64,000 bases of DNA from Angiostrongylus vasorum. Its lineage: Eukaryota; Nematoda; Chromadorea; Rhabditida; Metastrongylidae. This document shows, piece after piece, positions 35,940 through 48,205 of this stretch. Position 1 is the stretch's first letter; the number at the start of each line of letters is the position of its first letter. Where the stretch lies: NCBI GenBank assembly GCA_018806985.1, contig JADANN010000345.1:434001-498000 (forward strand), written 5' to 3'. A model generated the notes under the pieces. The model searched no databases, was not told the origin of the DNA, and saw nothing but the letters and a program-made list of their open reading frames with translations. The position numbers and the translations under genes were made by a program.

Positions 35940-36040
35940 TAAAATCGACTCGGGTCAATCCAACTCCGGATCAAGCACTCGAAGATGTAGAAAAGTTAGT
36001 TGAATAAAGTTCTTTCTTATCAACCTCGTGTTAACTTGAT
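35940..36040 (+). repeat. Decayed pseudo-LTR end of the hammerhead family
   Basis: The plus strand reads gaagatgtagaaaagttag, then gaataaagttctttcttatc and aacctcgtgttaactt. The terminal signature is preserved but CUGANGA is lost. Confidence 0.5.
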
Positions 36041-36609
36041 CACCAAGAAAGCATCACTGGTTAGTCATGCCGTGCTGAGAGGAAAATGGGTTCATGAAAT
36101 ATTGTTTTTTCAGGTGCCCAGGTCTTTTGCTCTGCTGCGCCGGTGTTGTTCGATTAGTCACCGACGAGATAGCGTGTCAGATTTAGGGAGAGAGTGCTGT
36201 TGCAACGATACATCCATTCTCCCTCAGTTTCGTGTGGGAGCAGTAGAATATGGCTGCTTAAGAGATTGGAGTACAAACCGTGGATAATAATTTTTGTCTT
36301 TCTGGAAACTGTAAGCATTCCGTATAGGCATTGGGTTGCAGTCGTCTTAGTCTTGCAAACCGCGAAATTTCGCCGGGCGTTGCTAATGCTATTTTTAAAA
36401 ACTCTGCAGCCTCGCCCATTATTGCTGCCATTCTCTTTTTAAAGGCCTGTTGTTATCGCTTTTCTTCAGAATTCCTCCGAAGTGACTTAGGGACTGTGTA
36501 CAGCTCATAGGATTCCACTTTGACGCACCAGGTAGGGTAATTTTTGGAGACAAATTTCTCTTCGCAGCCTTCGAACTTGGCCCATTTATCTCAATGTATT
36601 TAGCTACTG

Positions 36610-37950
36610 TTACCCATGGATAGCTTGGGGAACTCTTACGTGGAGCAGGATATTCTCACGTGTAGTTTGCCGGTCTATAACAGAGAAGACGTGGAGACTC
36701 CCATCCACCCTCTATGTACTTCGAAGTCACTTGATTGAAAGGGTTTGGTCGGAATGACTTGTAGAATACAAATAACTGAAGTTTGAACACAATAACACAC
36801 ATTTACATGAAAATCCTGGAGAGCAGCCGTCCATTAATAAATAACCTATTTCTTCTGTGATCGAGTTATTGTATGCACTTCTACAACGCGAAGGCGGAGA
36901 CCATTGGCGATATTGTGTCGTCTTGTGGTAACCAATTACCAATCCGTGTAGTAAGTAGCTAGTGGAGATGTGGCGTCGTCGTTTTACACTTATCATTGCG
37001 ATGTGTCGATGTGTAAGACACTTTATGTAGGATGGGCATGCACTTTTTGTCAACCACTGTAAAGAGAAAAACTCTAGTCGCCACAGTGTCCTTTCCTTCC
37101 TTTTTTTCTTTTACTGTTTTTTTTTAACATGAACCGTGTTCACATATTGTGAGGATCCCAGAACTTCCTCTATACTATTTGTTGCGTCAACGGGAGTATG
37201 TATATCTTCCATCTACGGGAGTCTTCAAACATGCAAGGGTTCGCCCGTGGCTTGAGGACTTTGTCTTCTTCATGAATGCCGTTGAACACTAGCCTAATTC
37301 GCTCTGCAACCTTCTTAAGAGTACTCAGATCTACAGCACAGGCAATTTCTAGCCTTGCCTTGGATTGGAGAAAGCTCTTTCCAGAAAAATTTAGAATCCA
37401 TTTGTCGAGTATCTAGAGACGAGGTGGAGGAAGCTAGATCGGTTGAGGTCGAACCTGAAGCTATACTTGGAATTACACGGCATTTTTTAACTACTGATCA
37501 ACCTTCCTCTTTTTCTCTTTCACTGTAAAGAATTAATCAATATGAATAGATCTGACTTTTCAATAAAAATGATAACAATTCAATGGTGCTTCTCAATAAG
37601 AAACTGGTGATCGATCGTTGATATAAATAATTAAACAATTAACACACTGAACGCACCCAGAGATATGTTGTTTTATGAAGTTAGTCTGAGTAAAAATCTG
37701 ATCTAAAGAGATGTATTCAAAAATTTCAAACCCCTAACTAAAGATGAATGAAGGCATTTTACAGCCCATATCTAAAAAATCGAATCAAACAAAAAAAATT
37801 CCGCGATACAATCGGAAAAGGAAATAGCAAAAACAGAGTAGGATAGAAAGTTCTGTAGTCCTAGAATTCCAAAACATGAGTCAGGTCACTTACTTGTAAG
37901 ATACGTCATGGTTTCGGTTTCTCATCATCAATTTTTTCAATTTAATTGCT
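36610..37950. other. Stretch without a recognised gene
   Basis: Apart from a family III-like fragment at about 37145-37360 (cttgaggactttgtcttctt, gaatgccgttgaacac), I see no exon, RNA gene or clear repeat here. Confidence 0.4.
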
Positions 37951-37953
37951 AAA

Positions 37954-38237
37954 TAAAGGATAAAGGATAAAGCACTTGGCGTTGATCAATCCCTGAGGGA
38001 TGCGCCATGCACTCGACTTCATTAAGCATCGTTGGAGGTGATTGAATGCATAGCTGGCCTTTACGATGACTCGCGGTGGCATACCGATGTATCGAGCCAG
38101 TGCTACTGTCAACTCAGACAAGTCCGGTACCAATTTGCCAACCCCGGAAGGATCGAAGGTTTGGTGCGCCATGGGTGCCGGGATCGATTCCACGTGTGTG
38201 TTCCAGGGCGCCTCCGACCACTGCGCCACACACGCCC
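37954..38237 (-). repeat. SINE family I copy
   Basis: Full-length reverse copy with two tail units (aaaggataaaggataaagc) and the head complement gcgccacacacgccc. Confidence 0.9.
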
Positions 38238-38239
38238 TA

Positions 38240-39300
38240 TGACAACAGTACAGGTGTTAATACAACTAGCCAACTACGCAGTAGTGATTTTTTTTTGATT
38301 TCTCTAAATACCTTTCCTAATTTCTGAATAGTATAAATATTCCCACTCTTTCTAAGAATAAACGACAAAAAGTCCAGCATCAGTAGAACACTGAAGGATT
38401 TGTCACGCATTCATTTCCATTCGTGGAGTCCTAGAAATGATGGAAGGCAATATTTGGCTTCTTCGACGACTTTATGAAGCCTACAAATATGGCTAGCTAT
38501 TGTTTTTTAGAGATGGAGAACGTAACATTCGGCGGAGGTTCGCATCAAGATGTTGAGTTGAGTTGTAAGGCACTTCTAGCCACTGAGCCACACATCTCTA
38601 CTATATCTGATAATCACTAACTTACTGTTATGCAGAATTTAGCTTCAAAGAAAATTTAAAAGAAAATCTTCATCAAATGATCGACTTCAGGCATTTCTAT
38701 TGAATTTCAGTGATTCTTATTTCTTCCAATAGCCGAAGCAAACAAAAAGCATCGATTTCAGCACATTCTATTGTTCACAATGAATGTCCGAGTGCTCATC
38801 TGAGGTGGAAGAAGGAGAGCAAAAACTGTTATTGACATATTTTGGACCCGTTTCGTTCATCGTCGAACTTTTCTTCCTCTGAAGAAGAGAAAAAGCAAAA
38901 AGCAACAGTTTCTAAGCAAAAAAAGTTGTATTATAATATTCTGCACGAATGGCCAAGAACTAATACTAAAAGCTCTCCAACGTTCTCTCTGAGAATGAAA
39001 TTACTTTAGTTTCTCAATTCGTGAGACATTCATAGAAGAATGAATCCCAATTCGGGACACCCATGAACATTCTGCCGTCGTAGTAAGAGTGTAAGCAAGC
39101 TGTTAACTAAAGAAACGTCAATGACGTGATGATCACCTCCGACTAGTATGCCAACTAGTAGGTAATTTATGGACAACTCAGCAGAAAAAAATGCATAGCA
39201 ATGAAAAAAATAGAGAATGATCGACAAGATGACAGTTATAATAAAGGCGATAGTGATGATCATAATAATCACAACGACAGCAAATATCCTAATAATTATG
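38240..39300. other. Stretch without a recognised gene
   Basis: No coding exon was recognised. 38400-38610 weakly resembles a reverse, diverged family I SINE (ccattcgtggagtcc, then actgagccacaca). Confidence 0.35.
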
Positions 39301-39480
39301 AACGTCGGAGAAGCGTAGTGGTTACAGATGCCGTGCAACACATGCATGGTCACTGATTCGACTCCGCCCTGAGCCAACCAAGCCCACCATTACTCTCCGG
39401 GTAGCAGGCAGTTGGCGGCAAACTTGTCTCGAAGTACTCCAACAGATCTATAAAGTCCCAAGAATAGTTTGCATGGCAAC
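39300..39480 (+). repeat. Diverged tRNA-derived SINE
   Basis: Head gaagcgtagtggttacagat with a good B box (ACTGATTCGACTCC) and then a family I-like central block (ggtagcaggcagtt). Confidence 0.5.
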
Positions 39481-39741
39481 GCCAACATTCTTAAGGCGAT
39501 CAAATCGACCAATAGTCACAGACGTTCATGGGGGAAGGTCGAGGTCATCAAGCGGAAGCCAAACCTATAAGTAAATTCAAGGACCTCCGGCGGTAACAGA
39601 TGCATAGGGATGAAGGGAATGAAAGAAGTCCTTTCTCTTTCAAATCTGCCATCTCAGAAATAGGGAAAAATAGAAGTACTATAGTTGCTACAATGTAATA
39701 TTGACAAATTTTTAAGCAGCGTATAGATAAAGCGCTTAATA

Positions 39742-39878
39742 AGGTTTATTTATATGATCTTATAAACCGATCCCGTTGAGCTGATGCGAGGTTGGTAGTC
39801 CCACTCGGAACAGCACGACTGTGAGGAAGGCGAAATCGTCGAGACGTCATCCATCGACCAACAACGTCAACAACAACG

Positions 39879-39912
<34 letters not shown>

Positions 39913-40185
39913 CTACGACAACAACAACAACAGCAAGAACAAACAACAACAACAATAACGAGAACAACGACAACAACAACAACAACAATAACAACAGCGA
40001 CGACAACGAAAACTTGTACCAACCTCGCATCAGCTCAACTCAAGATCTCAAGATCAAGAAGGCGAAATCAGTCGAAACGTCAGCTTGTACGTAAATAAAG
40101 AAATAAAATAACACCTCGTGTTTGCTAAACAGAAGTAGAAAGAAGTATTCAACAAGATCTGTTTATAAGATCATATAAATAAATA
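39742..40185. mobile_element. Foldback element around a (CAA)n tract, with hammerhead-like blocks
   Basis: Two nested inverted repeat pairs are seen. The outer one pairs tttatttatatgatcttat (39743) with ataagatcatataaataaa (about 40165). The inner one pairs gttgagctgatgcgaggttg (39775) with caacctcgcatcagctcaac (40020). Between them lie a CAA-rich tract and, at 39814-39850 and 40052-40086, altered hammerhead blocks (GTGAGGA with GAGACGTC; ATCAAGA with GAAACGTCAGC). Confidence 0.65.
39862..40003. repeat. (CAA)n-rich tract
   Basis: Mostly CAA units with interspersed CGA, TAA and GAA variants. It is open in one frame, giving a poly-Val stretch on the minus strand that should not be read as a protein. 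Confidence 0.9.
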
Positions 40186-40609
40186 TATCAACCATTTATG
40201 CCGAGGTTTATAAAAAGGCTGTTTCTTGAGTTATTAAGATTAATAAGATTGTGTTATCTTGTTGTTGTTCTGAAAATTTCGTTCTGAACATCAACTTAAT
40301 TCTTAAGTTGCTGTCGAAAAAAATGAAGAAAACAGAAATATGTTTTCCAGAAGCTATTTGGTTATACGTGACAACTCAGAGTAATGATAACGTGCAACCG
40401 TTATCACAACAGCGATCAAAAAACACCCCATAATATCACTGATAAGTGCTTGAAAACATTAAGCTGCCATAGAAAGTGCATAAGGTCATTCTAGGGAAAA
40501 GTCACGTCTTCACAGTAATATTATGAACGTTGTCGTTAAAGTGGTTCTTTGAGTAGTTTCTTTTGCTCTTCACATAAATGTGTTTTCATTTGTCGCTTAT
40601 TAATCACGC

Positions 40610-40735
40610 TCTCATTTCCGCTCTTTCATTTCTTCAACCATTTTTTTCCTCAATTCATTACTTCCGACACCTCTCTTCCCTCTTTTTTCTCCCTCTCTCC
40701 CCTTTCCTCACCATCTACTTCTCTGACTTCAACTA
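40610..40735. repeat. Pyrimidine-rich tract
   Basis: The plus strand is almost entirely C and T (tttctccctctctccccttt). No function is evident. Confidence 0.6.
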
Positions 40736-40803
40736 CAGTTGCACATAAGAGAGTCAAGCGTTAATTAATTATCATGAACGATATTATTAACGATTTAACG
40801 CTA

Positions 40804-41092
40804 TAGTGGCGCGTGTGGAGCAGTGGTCGGAGGCGCGCTGCAACACATACGTGGAATCGATCCCTGCGCCCATAGCCCATCAAGCCTTCCATCCCTCCGG
40901 GGTCGGCAAATTGGTACCAGACTTGTTTGGGAGGATAGCGAGGATAGCAGTACTGACTCGATCCATCGCTAAGCCACAGCGAGTCATTATGAAGGCCAGA
41001 TATGCATTCAATCACCTCCAACGATGCTTAATGAAGTCGAATGCATGGCGCATCCCTCAGAGATTAATCAACGCCTAAAGCTTTATCATTTT
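40804..41092 (+). repeat. SINE family I copy with target-site duplication
   Basis: Forward copy with head gtggcgcgtgtggagcagtg and a short T-rich tail (tttatcattttt). It is bounded by an exact 10-bp duplication TTTAACGCTA at 40794-40803 and 41093-41102. A second, diverged copy follows immediately. Confidence 0.9.
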
Positions 41093-41102
41093 TTTAACGC
41101 TA

Positions 41103-41353
41103 GGTGGCGTATGTAAAGCAAAGATAGTTAGATATGCCCTGCAAAACATACGTGGTCGCTGATACGATCCTGTTGGGCAGATTACTATCAGAATTGCCTA
41201 AGATGACGAAAATAGCGACTTGAGAGTCTTTTGGCCACCGAAAGTCATTTAATGGATCAGAAATGCATTCAGTCACCTCTACGATGCCCCAATGGAGTTT
41301 GCAGCATAGGGCATTCCTAAGAGATTTATCAACAGCGAACGCTTTATTCTTCT
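41103..41353 (+). repeat. Diverged SINE family I copy
   Basis: Head ggcgtatgtaaagcaaagat, B-box-like CGCTGATACGATCC, end at gcgaacgctttattc. It sits head-to-tail behind the previous copy. Confidence 0.6.
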
Positions 41354-41929
41354 TATCGTTTACGTGTAGAATATCACGACTACGAACGCGAAGAAAGAGG
41401 TTTAACAAGGCAATACTACCTCAATAAACGTATTCATCACCATCTTCATTTGCAAATCTCATGTGAAAGCTGGAATGGAATGACGTCATAATGAAAAACG
41501 ATGGGCGGAAGCTATAACAGCTCCATTTTGACAAAACCATGAGGCCTGAGGCGAATCGACTATTGGAGCTCAGTGATACTGCCGCGTGTTTAAGAACATC
41601 GAAGATCAGATCTATTTCACAATATTTCTGAAAAAGTAAGTAGTAGGAAAATTGTCATTAGCAACTGGATGCTACTGAGGAGGACAATAGAAAAAAGAAC
41701 GGACTCTATAATGAGACTTTTTCGCGACGTTTGTGGAAAAAATAAGAAGTTTTTTTGTTTCATTTAAACGAGCGGAGCCCACAGGGAAATCCTACCACCC
41801 GACAGAGACGAATGTTGACTATGGCGACGCCCATTCGTGTCACTCAGCGTTCATGTATGATATATGCGGCTGCGGCCAATAAAGAGAAGAAACCAGATGA
41901 ACACATAATTTATACATAGAACGCAGAAA

Positions 41930-42190
41930 CATTCGGCATTGGTCGATGCTGCAAGGGTTGCTATGCATTCGACTCCATTCGTGGGATCGCAGAGATGATT
42001 GAATGCATATTTGTCATAAAAAAACTCGCAGTGGCCTAGTGACGTAAATTAGTGTTCTAGCCATCCTAGACAGGTTTGTTACTAGTTTGCTTGACCCAAA
42101 GGTATGCGGAGAATTGTTAATCCAAGGCACAGGAACGAACCAACGATCACGTGTGTATAACAGAGCACCCCTGGCCGCTCGGTTCCACCC
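41930..42190 (-). repeat. Diverged SINE family I copy
   Basis: Reverse copy with cattcggcattggtcgatg, tgcattcgactccattcg and gaacgaaccaacgatcac (B-box region). Confidence 0.55.
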
Positions 42191-42199
42191 ACCTCATAA

Positions 42200-43270
42200 G
42201 ATCCGCACACAAGGTGTGACCATGGGTATTGCGAAATAAGGCAAATAAAGTAAATACTCCATAAATAAGAAATTTGATAGCCTTCAACAGTGCAGGTCAG
42301 AGTGATGGCTATTTATTATTTAACGCCAATCAACGATCAAAATAAAGCAGGGTATTCTTATACCATGCTCTGATCAAATGTACTAAGTTCAACAAATGAA
42401 TGCGCGAAAAGAATTTCAGTGAAGCCTACAGAAGACACTGAGTTAAAAATTAAGAATAACAACAGACATACGAACAAATCGAGGAATTGCTTAGGTTTTG
42501 TCGAAAAGGACGGTATGAATGATTTGCCTTACGAGTACGCAAGATTTCCCCAGAAAGAAAAGAAAAAACACATCTGAGCATGAGTTTGTAGTTGGAAGAA
42601 ACGAAAGGATAGATAGAAGGGATAGAAAAGATTGTAGGTTGTTCTGATCAGCAGTAAGGAAATACTTCTTGTGATCTTAGGAACAGAAAAATTAAGTGAA
42701 AAACGTGTAATGGAGAAAAACTAGCTAAAGGAGAAGTGGTGTGATCACGTTGAGATATCTGGTTCTCCATCAAAAACAACGCCACAGCTATTTACAAAAA
42801 CCAAATATAGTCCGAAGACGAAAGGTGAAAAGAGCATTTGCTTGACACGTATCGTCATTGAACCGTGGAAATAAGCAGGTAGATAGAATAGAACATTCGA
42901 CGACCTTGTTCGCGTCATTAGCAAGTTATTCCCGATCACACAGAGAAGTTCGCCTTCGATTTCGCCAACGCGACTGGAGAAACAGATGAGATGGGTGAAA
43001 TGGGCGAAATCACCCACTCTCCAATCTAGGCGTATCGTATCAGACATATCAATGTTCGTAATTTGATGATGACAGTGGTAATCATGTCGCTTTGACACTT
43101 TGACGTTTCACGTGCTACTCCTTTACGAGGGATGATAATTTCACAAAGCTCACTAACTTTGCAACCGGTTTCATTTTGACTCTACCGAAACGTTCCATTG
43201 TAAACAAGTGAGAAAAAAAGACGAAATGTCGTCGTAGAAGAAGAAACAGTCGCAGACAGCTGCATTTAAA
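42200..43270. other. Stretch without a recognised gene
   Basis: A 117-codon minus-strand open frame (42745-43098) has no recognisable domain and no clear splice partners. Nothing else stands out. Confidence 0.35.
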
Positions 43271-43275
43271 AAATC

Positions 43276-43562
43276 ATAAAAGGATAAAAGGATAAAGCTC
43301 TCGGCATTGATCAATCCCTGAGGGATGCGCCATGCATTTGACCTCATTAAGCATCGTTTGCAGGTGATTGAATGCATATCTGGTATTTACAATGACTCCT
43401 GGTGGCCTACCGATGTATCGAGCCAGTGGTGCTATCCTTCCAGACAAGTCTGGCACCAATTTGCCGAACCCGGAGGGATGGAAGGCTTGGTGAGTCATGG
43501 GCGCAGGGATCGATTTCACCTGTGTGGTGCGGGGCATCTAAGACCACTGCGCCACACGAGCC
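43276..43562 (-). repeat. SINE family I copy
   Basis: Reverse copy, from aaaggataaaaggataaagc to gcgccacacgagcc. Confidence 0.88.
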
Positions 43563-44518
43563 CCATGAAAAGAATAAAATAAACAAAATCCAAGTGTACT
43601 AGTTAAAATAACAATTAATGTAATCTGAAACGATCTTTTCAAGCAATCTCCTTCCAAGATGAAATTCCAATTTTCTAGACGATGTGTTATGCTTTTTTCA
43701 CTCCTAAAATGGAAAACCCATTTCGACAGCGGTGCTTGCTTTGTAATCCAAAATTGGATTTTCCCCAACTTTATCATATATTTTAAAAAAGACCAATTAG
43801 GAACAAACTTAAGGTTAAAATTACATGCTGGAAGAACTATGCACATCGTTCGAAGGACCGGGAAAACCCACTACTTTTTTGAAATCTCTAAAGACCGCCG
43901 GCTCTCGAGCGCTAGCAAGTTACGGAAGAATGTCTGGCAACTACTGAACAGCCGGTTTTGCTATGAGTAATATTAGTGGAAAAAGGAAAAAGAACAAATG
44001 GATAACGTTTTCAAAACTTCAGCATTTGAATATGTTTGGTTCATGAAAAATGTTGGTAATTTTTTCCGTGCCTGGAACGTTCCATTAACAGTGAAGACGT
44101 TTCTTTTTAAAGCTTCATTTCATTTCTACACCCGCTTGCAGTTGAAAATTCCAAAAACTAAAGTCTAAATCGTGTTTTTCCAATAGCACAAACATCAATA
44201 TACTGTAGGACATCACCACATCTTGCTAGATGGAAATCCCGTTTGTCTAATCGCTTCGCTGTTTGAAATTCAATGAACAGCCGAAGAAAGCTAGGAAAAC
44301 ATTATTTTCGAGCTCTATAGGATCAGTTTCGTAGCGAAAGCGTAGCAAAATTCGCATTTGATTGACAAGATTTAGTAGAATCTAATGGTTCTTGTCTGAA
44401 CTAGTAAAGCTCACTTCAACCTGAGACATGTTTAAACTTAGAGGGAGCAAGATTACTTTTGGGGTACAGATGAGTAGAAATCACTTCACGTTAGGATCTC
44501 AATGTTAAGTTATTCGCC

Positions 44519-44795
44519 GATAAAAAGAAAGCTCTTGACGTTAATCAATCCCTTAAGGAAGCGTCTTGCATTCGACTTCATTGAGCATCGTTTGGAGGTG
44601 ACTGAATGCATAACTGGTTTTTATAATGATTGGCGGTGGTTTGTTGAATATCGAGCCAGTGTGTTGCTATCTTGCCAGACGAGTGTGGTACCAATTTGCT
44701 GAAAGCGGAGGGACGGAAGGCTTGGTGGGCCAGGAGCGTGGGAATCGATCCCATGTGTATTTCAGGGCGCCTCCGACCACTGCGCCACACGAGCG
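44519..44795 (-). repeat. SINE family I copy
   Basis: Reverse copy. The tail is altered (aaaaagaaagctcttgacg) and the head complement is ctgcgccacacgagcgc. Confidence 0.82.
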
Positions 44796-44799
44796 CTTA

Positions 44800-47040
44800 A
44801 TTGCCAAGAGGCGCAAATGTTTTAAATGAAAGCGGTCGATGAAACGGAAACCTGATCACATAAGTTCAAAAAAATACGGTATACGAACACAGGTTATTAG
44901 GATAATTCATAGAAAATCTCAAGGAGGAGAGTGTTTTTCTGAACGACTACGACTACTAGTAGTAATAACTAATCCGAAGAAAACCTTTTCTGCTGCATAT
45001 TCATTGATAGGATGTCATTTATGTTCCAAGCGGATTTGCAAAGGAACCAACTCGTTTCCTTAACAATAGTAATCCAGATTTCTATTCTTAAGTTTTTTAG
45101 CAGATATGTGTCCGATCGCAATTTTCTCCACTGACCATGTACTACTTCTACCTGGGTAGTAGTACTGCAGGGCTACAGATGAAAACGGGAAAAGAACTAT
45201 TTTACTGCCACAAGATAAAAAATGTGATGTGGGACAGAGGGACAGAAACGAGCAAACGCGCTGATTCACAAATGGGTTATAAAAATTACTTGAACGTTTT
45301 TGTTCAAGCTTCGAAATACTTCTACAACGTTCTCATTTGAACGACTTGGATACAAACTGGAAAGTGTGAAGAACAAGGAATAATAAAACACTCATTATTT
45401 AGCCGCCGAAAATAAGCCTAAACAGACTATAATGTCAGACGCAAAGTCAATTTAACACTTTGGTCGCAAATAGAAAATTTTATGACAACGTCCTTGACGG
45501 AGATGATGACTGGTAGATGTTCAGTGTCCGTTCGATGCAGTTTTGCACCACGAAAGATAAGATTACGAGGCATTTTTACGATTTCGTTGATTCAACCACT
45601 TCAAAACAATGATAATTTTAACGTAGAGTATGCAACGGATAACCAGTTGGTCAGCTTTCAAATTTAAAATCCTGGACTCGGCTGCTGATATGACGATCCA
45701 GAAAGACACTAGTCGAAAGCTATGATTTCAACAGGGAAGGAAAGCTTGATTAAAATATTCTTATTACAAAGAGAAAAGATGGCCATGAAACAAGCTATGA
45801 ACTCTCCTTAATGGACAGTTCAAAAGTAGGGAATAAGTTGCGCACTGGCGCTATTACCACCAATTCTAATATTACTTTTACTATCAACTATCAAAAAAAT
45901 GAACAACCGAGGAAGAACAATGAAGTTCGAGGGTGTAAACCGCAAAATAGTGAACAGCTCCACATTTAAGTAAACGGATGACAATGACGAACCCCCTTAC
46001 GAAGGCCTGTTAGATCTCGGTCTTCTCTTCTAGCAGAATACCGCTTCGCAATGGTTGGAAATGGAGGTGCTCAGAATGATGCTTAGTTTCGAAATGCGAT
46101 GTACAACAGGAAGTCTATTTCCCAACATGGTCTCCCAATCTGAGATGGGGTTCCATAGTTTCATTCAGAAACTCAGCTATGAATTAACTTATACTACAAA
46201 AAAAACGCAGCGATCTATCTTCAAAGCAAAATTCTCATAAAAGATACTAAGGGATGATTATAATCTGTGGCGTCTCACATATATCATGAGCAAGCAGGGC
46301 CACTAATTGAGTATTTATGGTTAGAGCACGCGATGAGGACGGATGAAGGGGACTTTATTTATGTTCACGTGAGGTACTCGATGATAAACGGATTACAGGT
46401 GTTATAGTTGGTTCGAAGTCTGATAACTGGTTTTGGAACCGTAGTAATCTATCATTCTCCACGATAACTGGCGATAAGAGCGGGTAGTGCAATGGTAGTG
46501 GAGAGAAAACACACATTCAAGAGGGATACGTGGAAGAATCTTTGGTCAGATAATACCGCAGTCGCTGTGAAATTCACCAAAGAACTCTATTTTTTAAACC
46601 TTTAGTTTACAGACAGTAGTCATATAACATGAAATAAAATACGGTATAAAATGAATGTTAAAAAAATATTCCGTGTGTAAAAAATTAATATGTGGTGTTG
46701 GCAACCCTAAAGTGAACGTCGCCTACCCATCACTAAATTTATGCGCAACTATTTCGTTGACGTGCAATGCTCAATCCGATTAACATTTAGGAACCAAAGT
46801 CTAAATATTCGTGGCTGGTTGTCGGTTGATTTTTCGGCGAACTCGCTGTGAGTGGATGTTCACTCACGCCGGTCAATGAGGTGACCCACATGTGAGTGCA
46901 AATTCACTTAAATCGACTCCTAGGTGTTAATGCAGTATTTTTCCTGGCACTAATAACTAACACAATAAAAGTAGAAAGCTTATTACTAAACTAGCTGAAA
47001 GGTAAACTAAAAAGACTAACTAACGAGCCAACCAATCTAA
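44800..47040. other. Stretch without a recognised gene or repeat
   Basis: About 2.2 kb of AT-rich sequence in which I found no convincing exon, RNA gene or member of the repeat families described here. Confidence 0.4.
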
Positions 47041-47425
47041 AAAAAACCAAATTAAGCCCGTCCTCACTGGCTGTGCAAGCCCCAGCATAATCTCTATTTT
47101 TCGGAGATTTGCTGGTTAAACTATTGTGGTTTCCTGGAATCCCGAGGTCAGCCTGGCCAAAGTCTGCCCCCAGGTCTTCACCACCACAACCAGTCGCAGC
47201 CCTTGTGGATCGGAGGGAGATTTGCCACGATGCGACTTTGATACCAGGACGGTGGTGGATCTTGGTATTTGTTTAGTTTTAGCTAGGCTTCATTGTGGAA
47301 ACGCCGGACTCCAGCTCAGCTTGGGAGACTGTGCTGGGGGGATGAATACCCTGCCGCTACATCGCAGTCCCGACACGACACCCAGAACCCTCCCAGTCAC
47401 GATGAGGCGGTAAACCGTTGGGAGG
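47041..47425 (-). repeat. Repeat IV, full-length reverse copy
   Basis: Matches 22550-22935 in opposite orientation (cccgtcctcactggctgtg to gatgaggcggtaaa). It has no ORF of its own. Confidence 0.75.
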
Positions 47426-47604
47426 TGCTCGGAAATACTCACTTTTAATACTATTACTGGTTTTCTTATGGTGTTAATAGTCGAGTGAGGCCCTAGTTTG
47501 GATGGAGAATAATATGACAAGAGCAACCACAATAATATCAATAATTCTAATAATACATTCTAGTGTTATTGAGCTGACACGGGGTTGGTACGAAATATTT
47601 ATTC

Positions 47605-47645
47605 GTACGACGTTTCGACGTCTTCGTGTTCTTCAGAGTCATATT
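47605..47645 (-). ncRNA. Partly decayed hammerhead core
   Basis: The minus strand reads CTGAAGA, A, CACGAAGACGTC, GAAACGTC. The GUC cleavage triplet and palindromic ACGT are kept, but stem II is shortened and the stem I strands (GACT and GTAC) do not pair well. Confidence 0.5.
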
Positions 47646-47764
47646 GGTCCGAGTCAGTGATACATAGATTGTCGTCCTCGTCACGTGAGTGTTCGTCGTT
47701 GCACCAAGTCGAATCTGATAGAGCCGAAGCATCGATCGAATGAAGAATCTCGCTTGGTGGTGCC

Positions 47765-47772
47765 CTTTTATA
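47765..47772 (-). promoter_or_regulatory. TATA box of pseudo-LTR unit P7
   Basis: TATAAAAG on the minus strand, about 130 nt upstream of the hammerhead core, as in the other copies. Confidence 0.5.
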
Positions 47773-48091
47773 CAGAACGGATTTTGGTCGATTCCCACCA
47801 GCCAATATGGCCTCCAATTTGGCGGGCAATGCCTGCTTTGGCAGTCGGTGGTATACTAGCTGTTGGCACACAGCGTTGTAATACGTCTCTAAAGTGTCAG
47901 CTCAATAACACAAAAAAGTATTGAGTATTTGTGCCTGCCGAAGTTAAACAAAAGTCGTTTTTAGAGAATTGCAATAATAATTGTGGAAAACATATTACTG
48001 TGTTCATTCGTGTCCATCTTTTCCGTCTCGGTACGACAACGAAGACGCCACATCGAGAAAGCGAGGAACTGTGGACCACCGACACGGATCA

Positions 48092-48131
48092 TCGGCTCTG
48101 ATGAAGACGAAGACGTCGAAACGTTAGCCGA
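48092..48131 (+). ncRNA. Hammerhead ribozyme, type I, best-preserved copy
   Basis: All core elements are present in order: stem I strand TCGGCT (48092-48097), CTGATGA (48098-48104), an extra A, stem II GACG-AAGA-CGTC (48106-48117), GAAA (48118-48121), C-GTT (48122-48125) and stem I partner AGCCGA (48126-48131). Stem I is six perfect Watson-Crick pairs and stem II four. Predicted cleavage follows GUU at 48125. Stem III has no loop; the ACGU palindrome could pair between two molecules, as in known dimeric hammerheads. Activity is untested. Confidence 0.82.
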
Positions 48132-48205
48132 AAGAATTCTATATATCAACCTCGTGTAAGCTCAGCAACACTAAATATATATTACTGTTGGCTTAATACT
48201 AACTT

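Larger units (their letters stand above)
47573..48172. mobile_element. Head-to-head pair of hammerhead pseudo-LTR units (P7 and P8)
   Basis: The left unit reads on the minus strand (TATA at 47772-47765, core at about 47640-47605). The right unit reads on the plus strand (core at 48092-48131, upstream part truncated). Both ends carry the family signature in inverted orientation: gagctgacacggggttggt at the left and atcaacctcgtgtaagctc at the right. No RT or endonuclease frame lies between them, so this would be a non-autonomous element. Confidence 0.75.

Noticed and set aside
39746..40030. Minus-strand 94-residue frame with leucine and valine runs, like a signal or membrane protein
   Set aside because: The runs come from the CAA tract read on the other strand.
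42745..43098. 117-codon minus-strand frame as a gene
   Set aside because: No domain, no splice context and no neighbouring exon in frame could be found.
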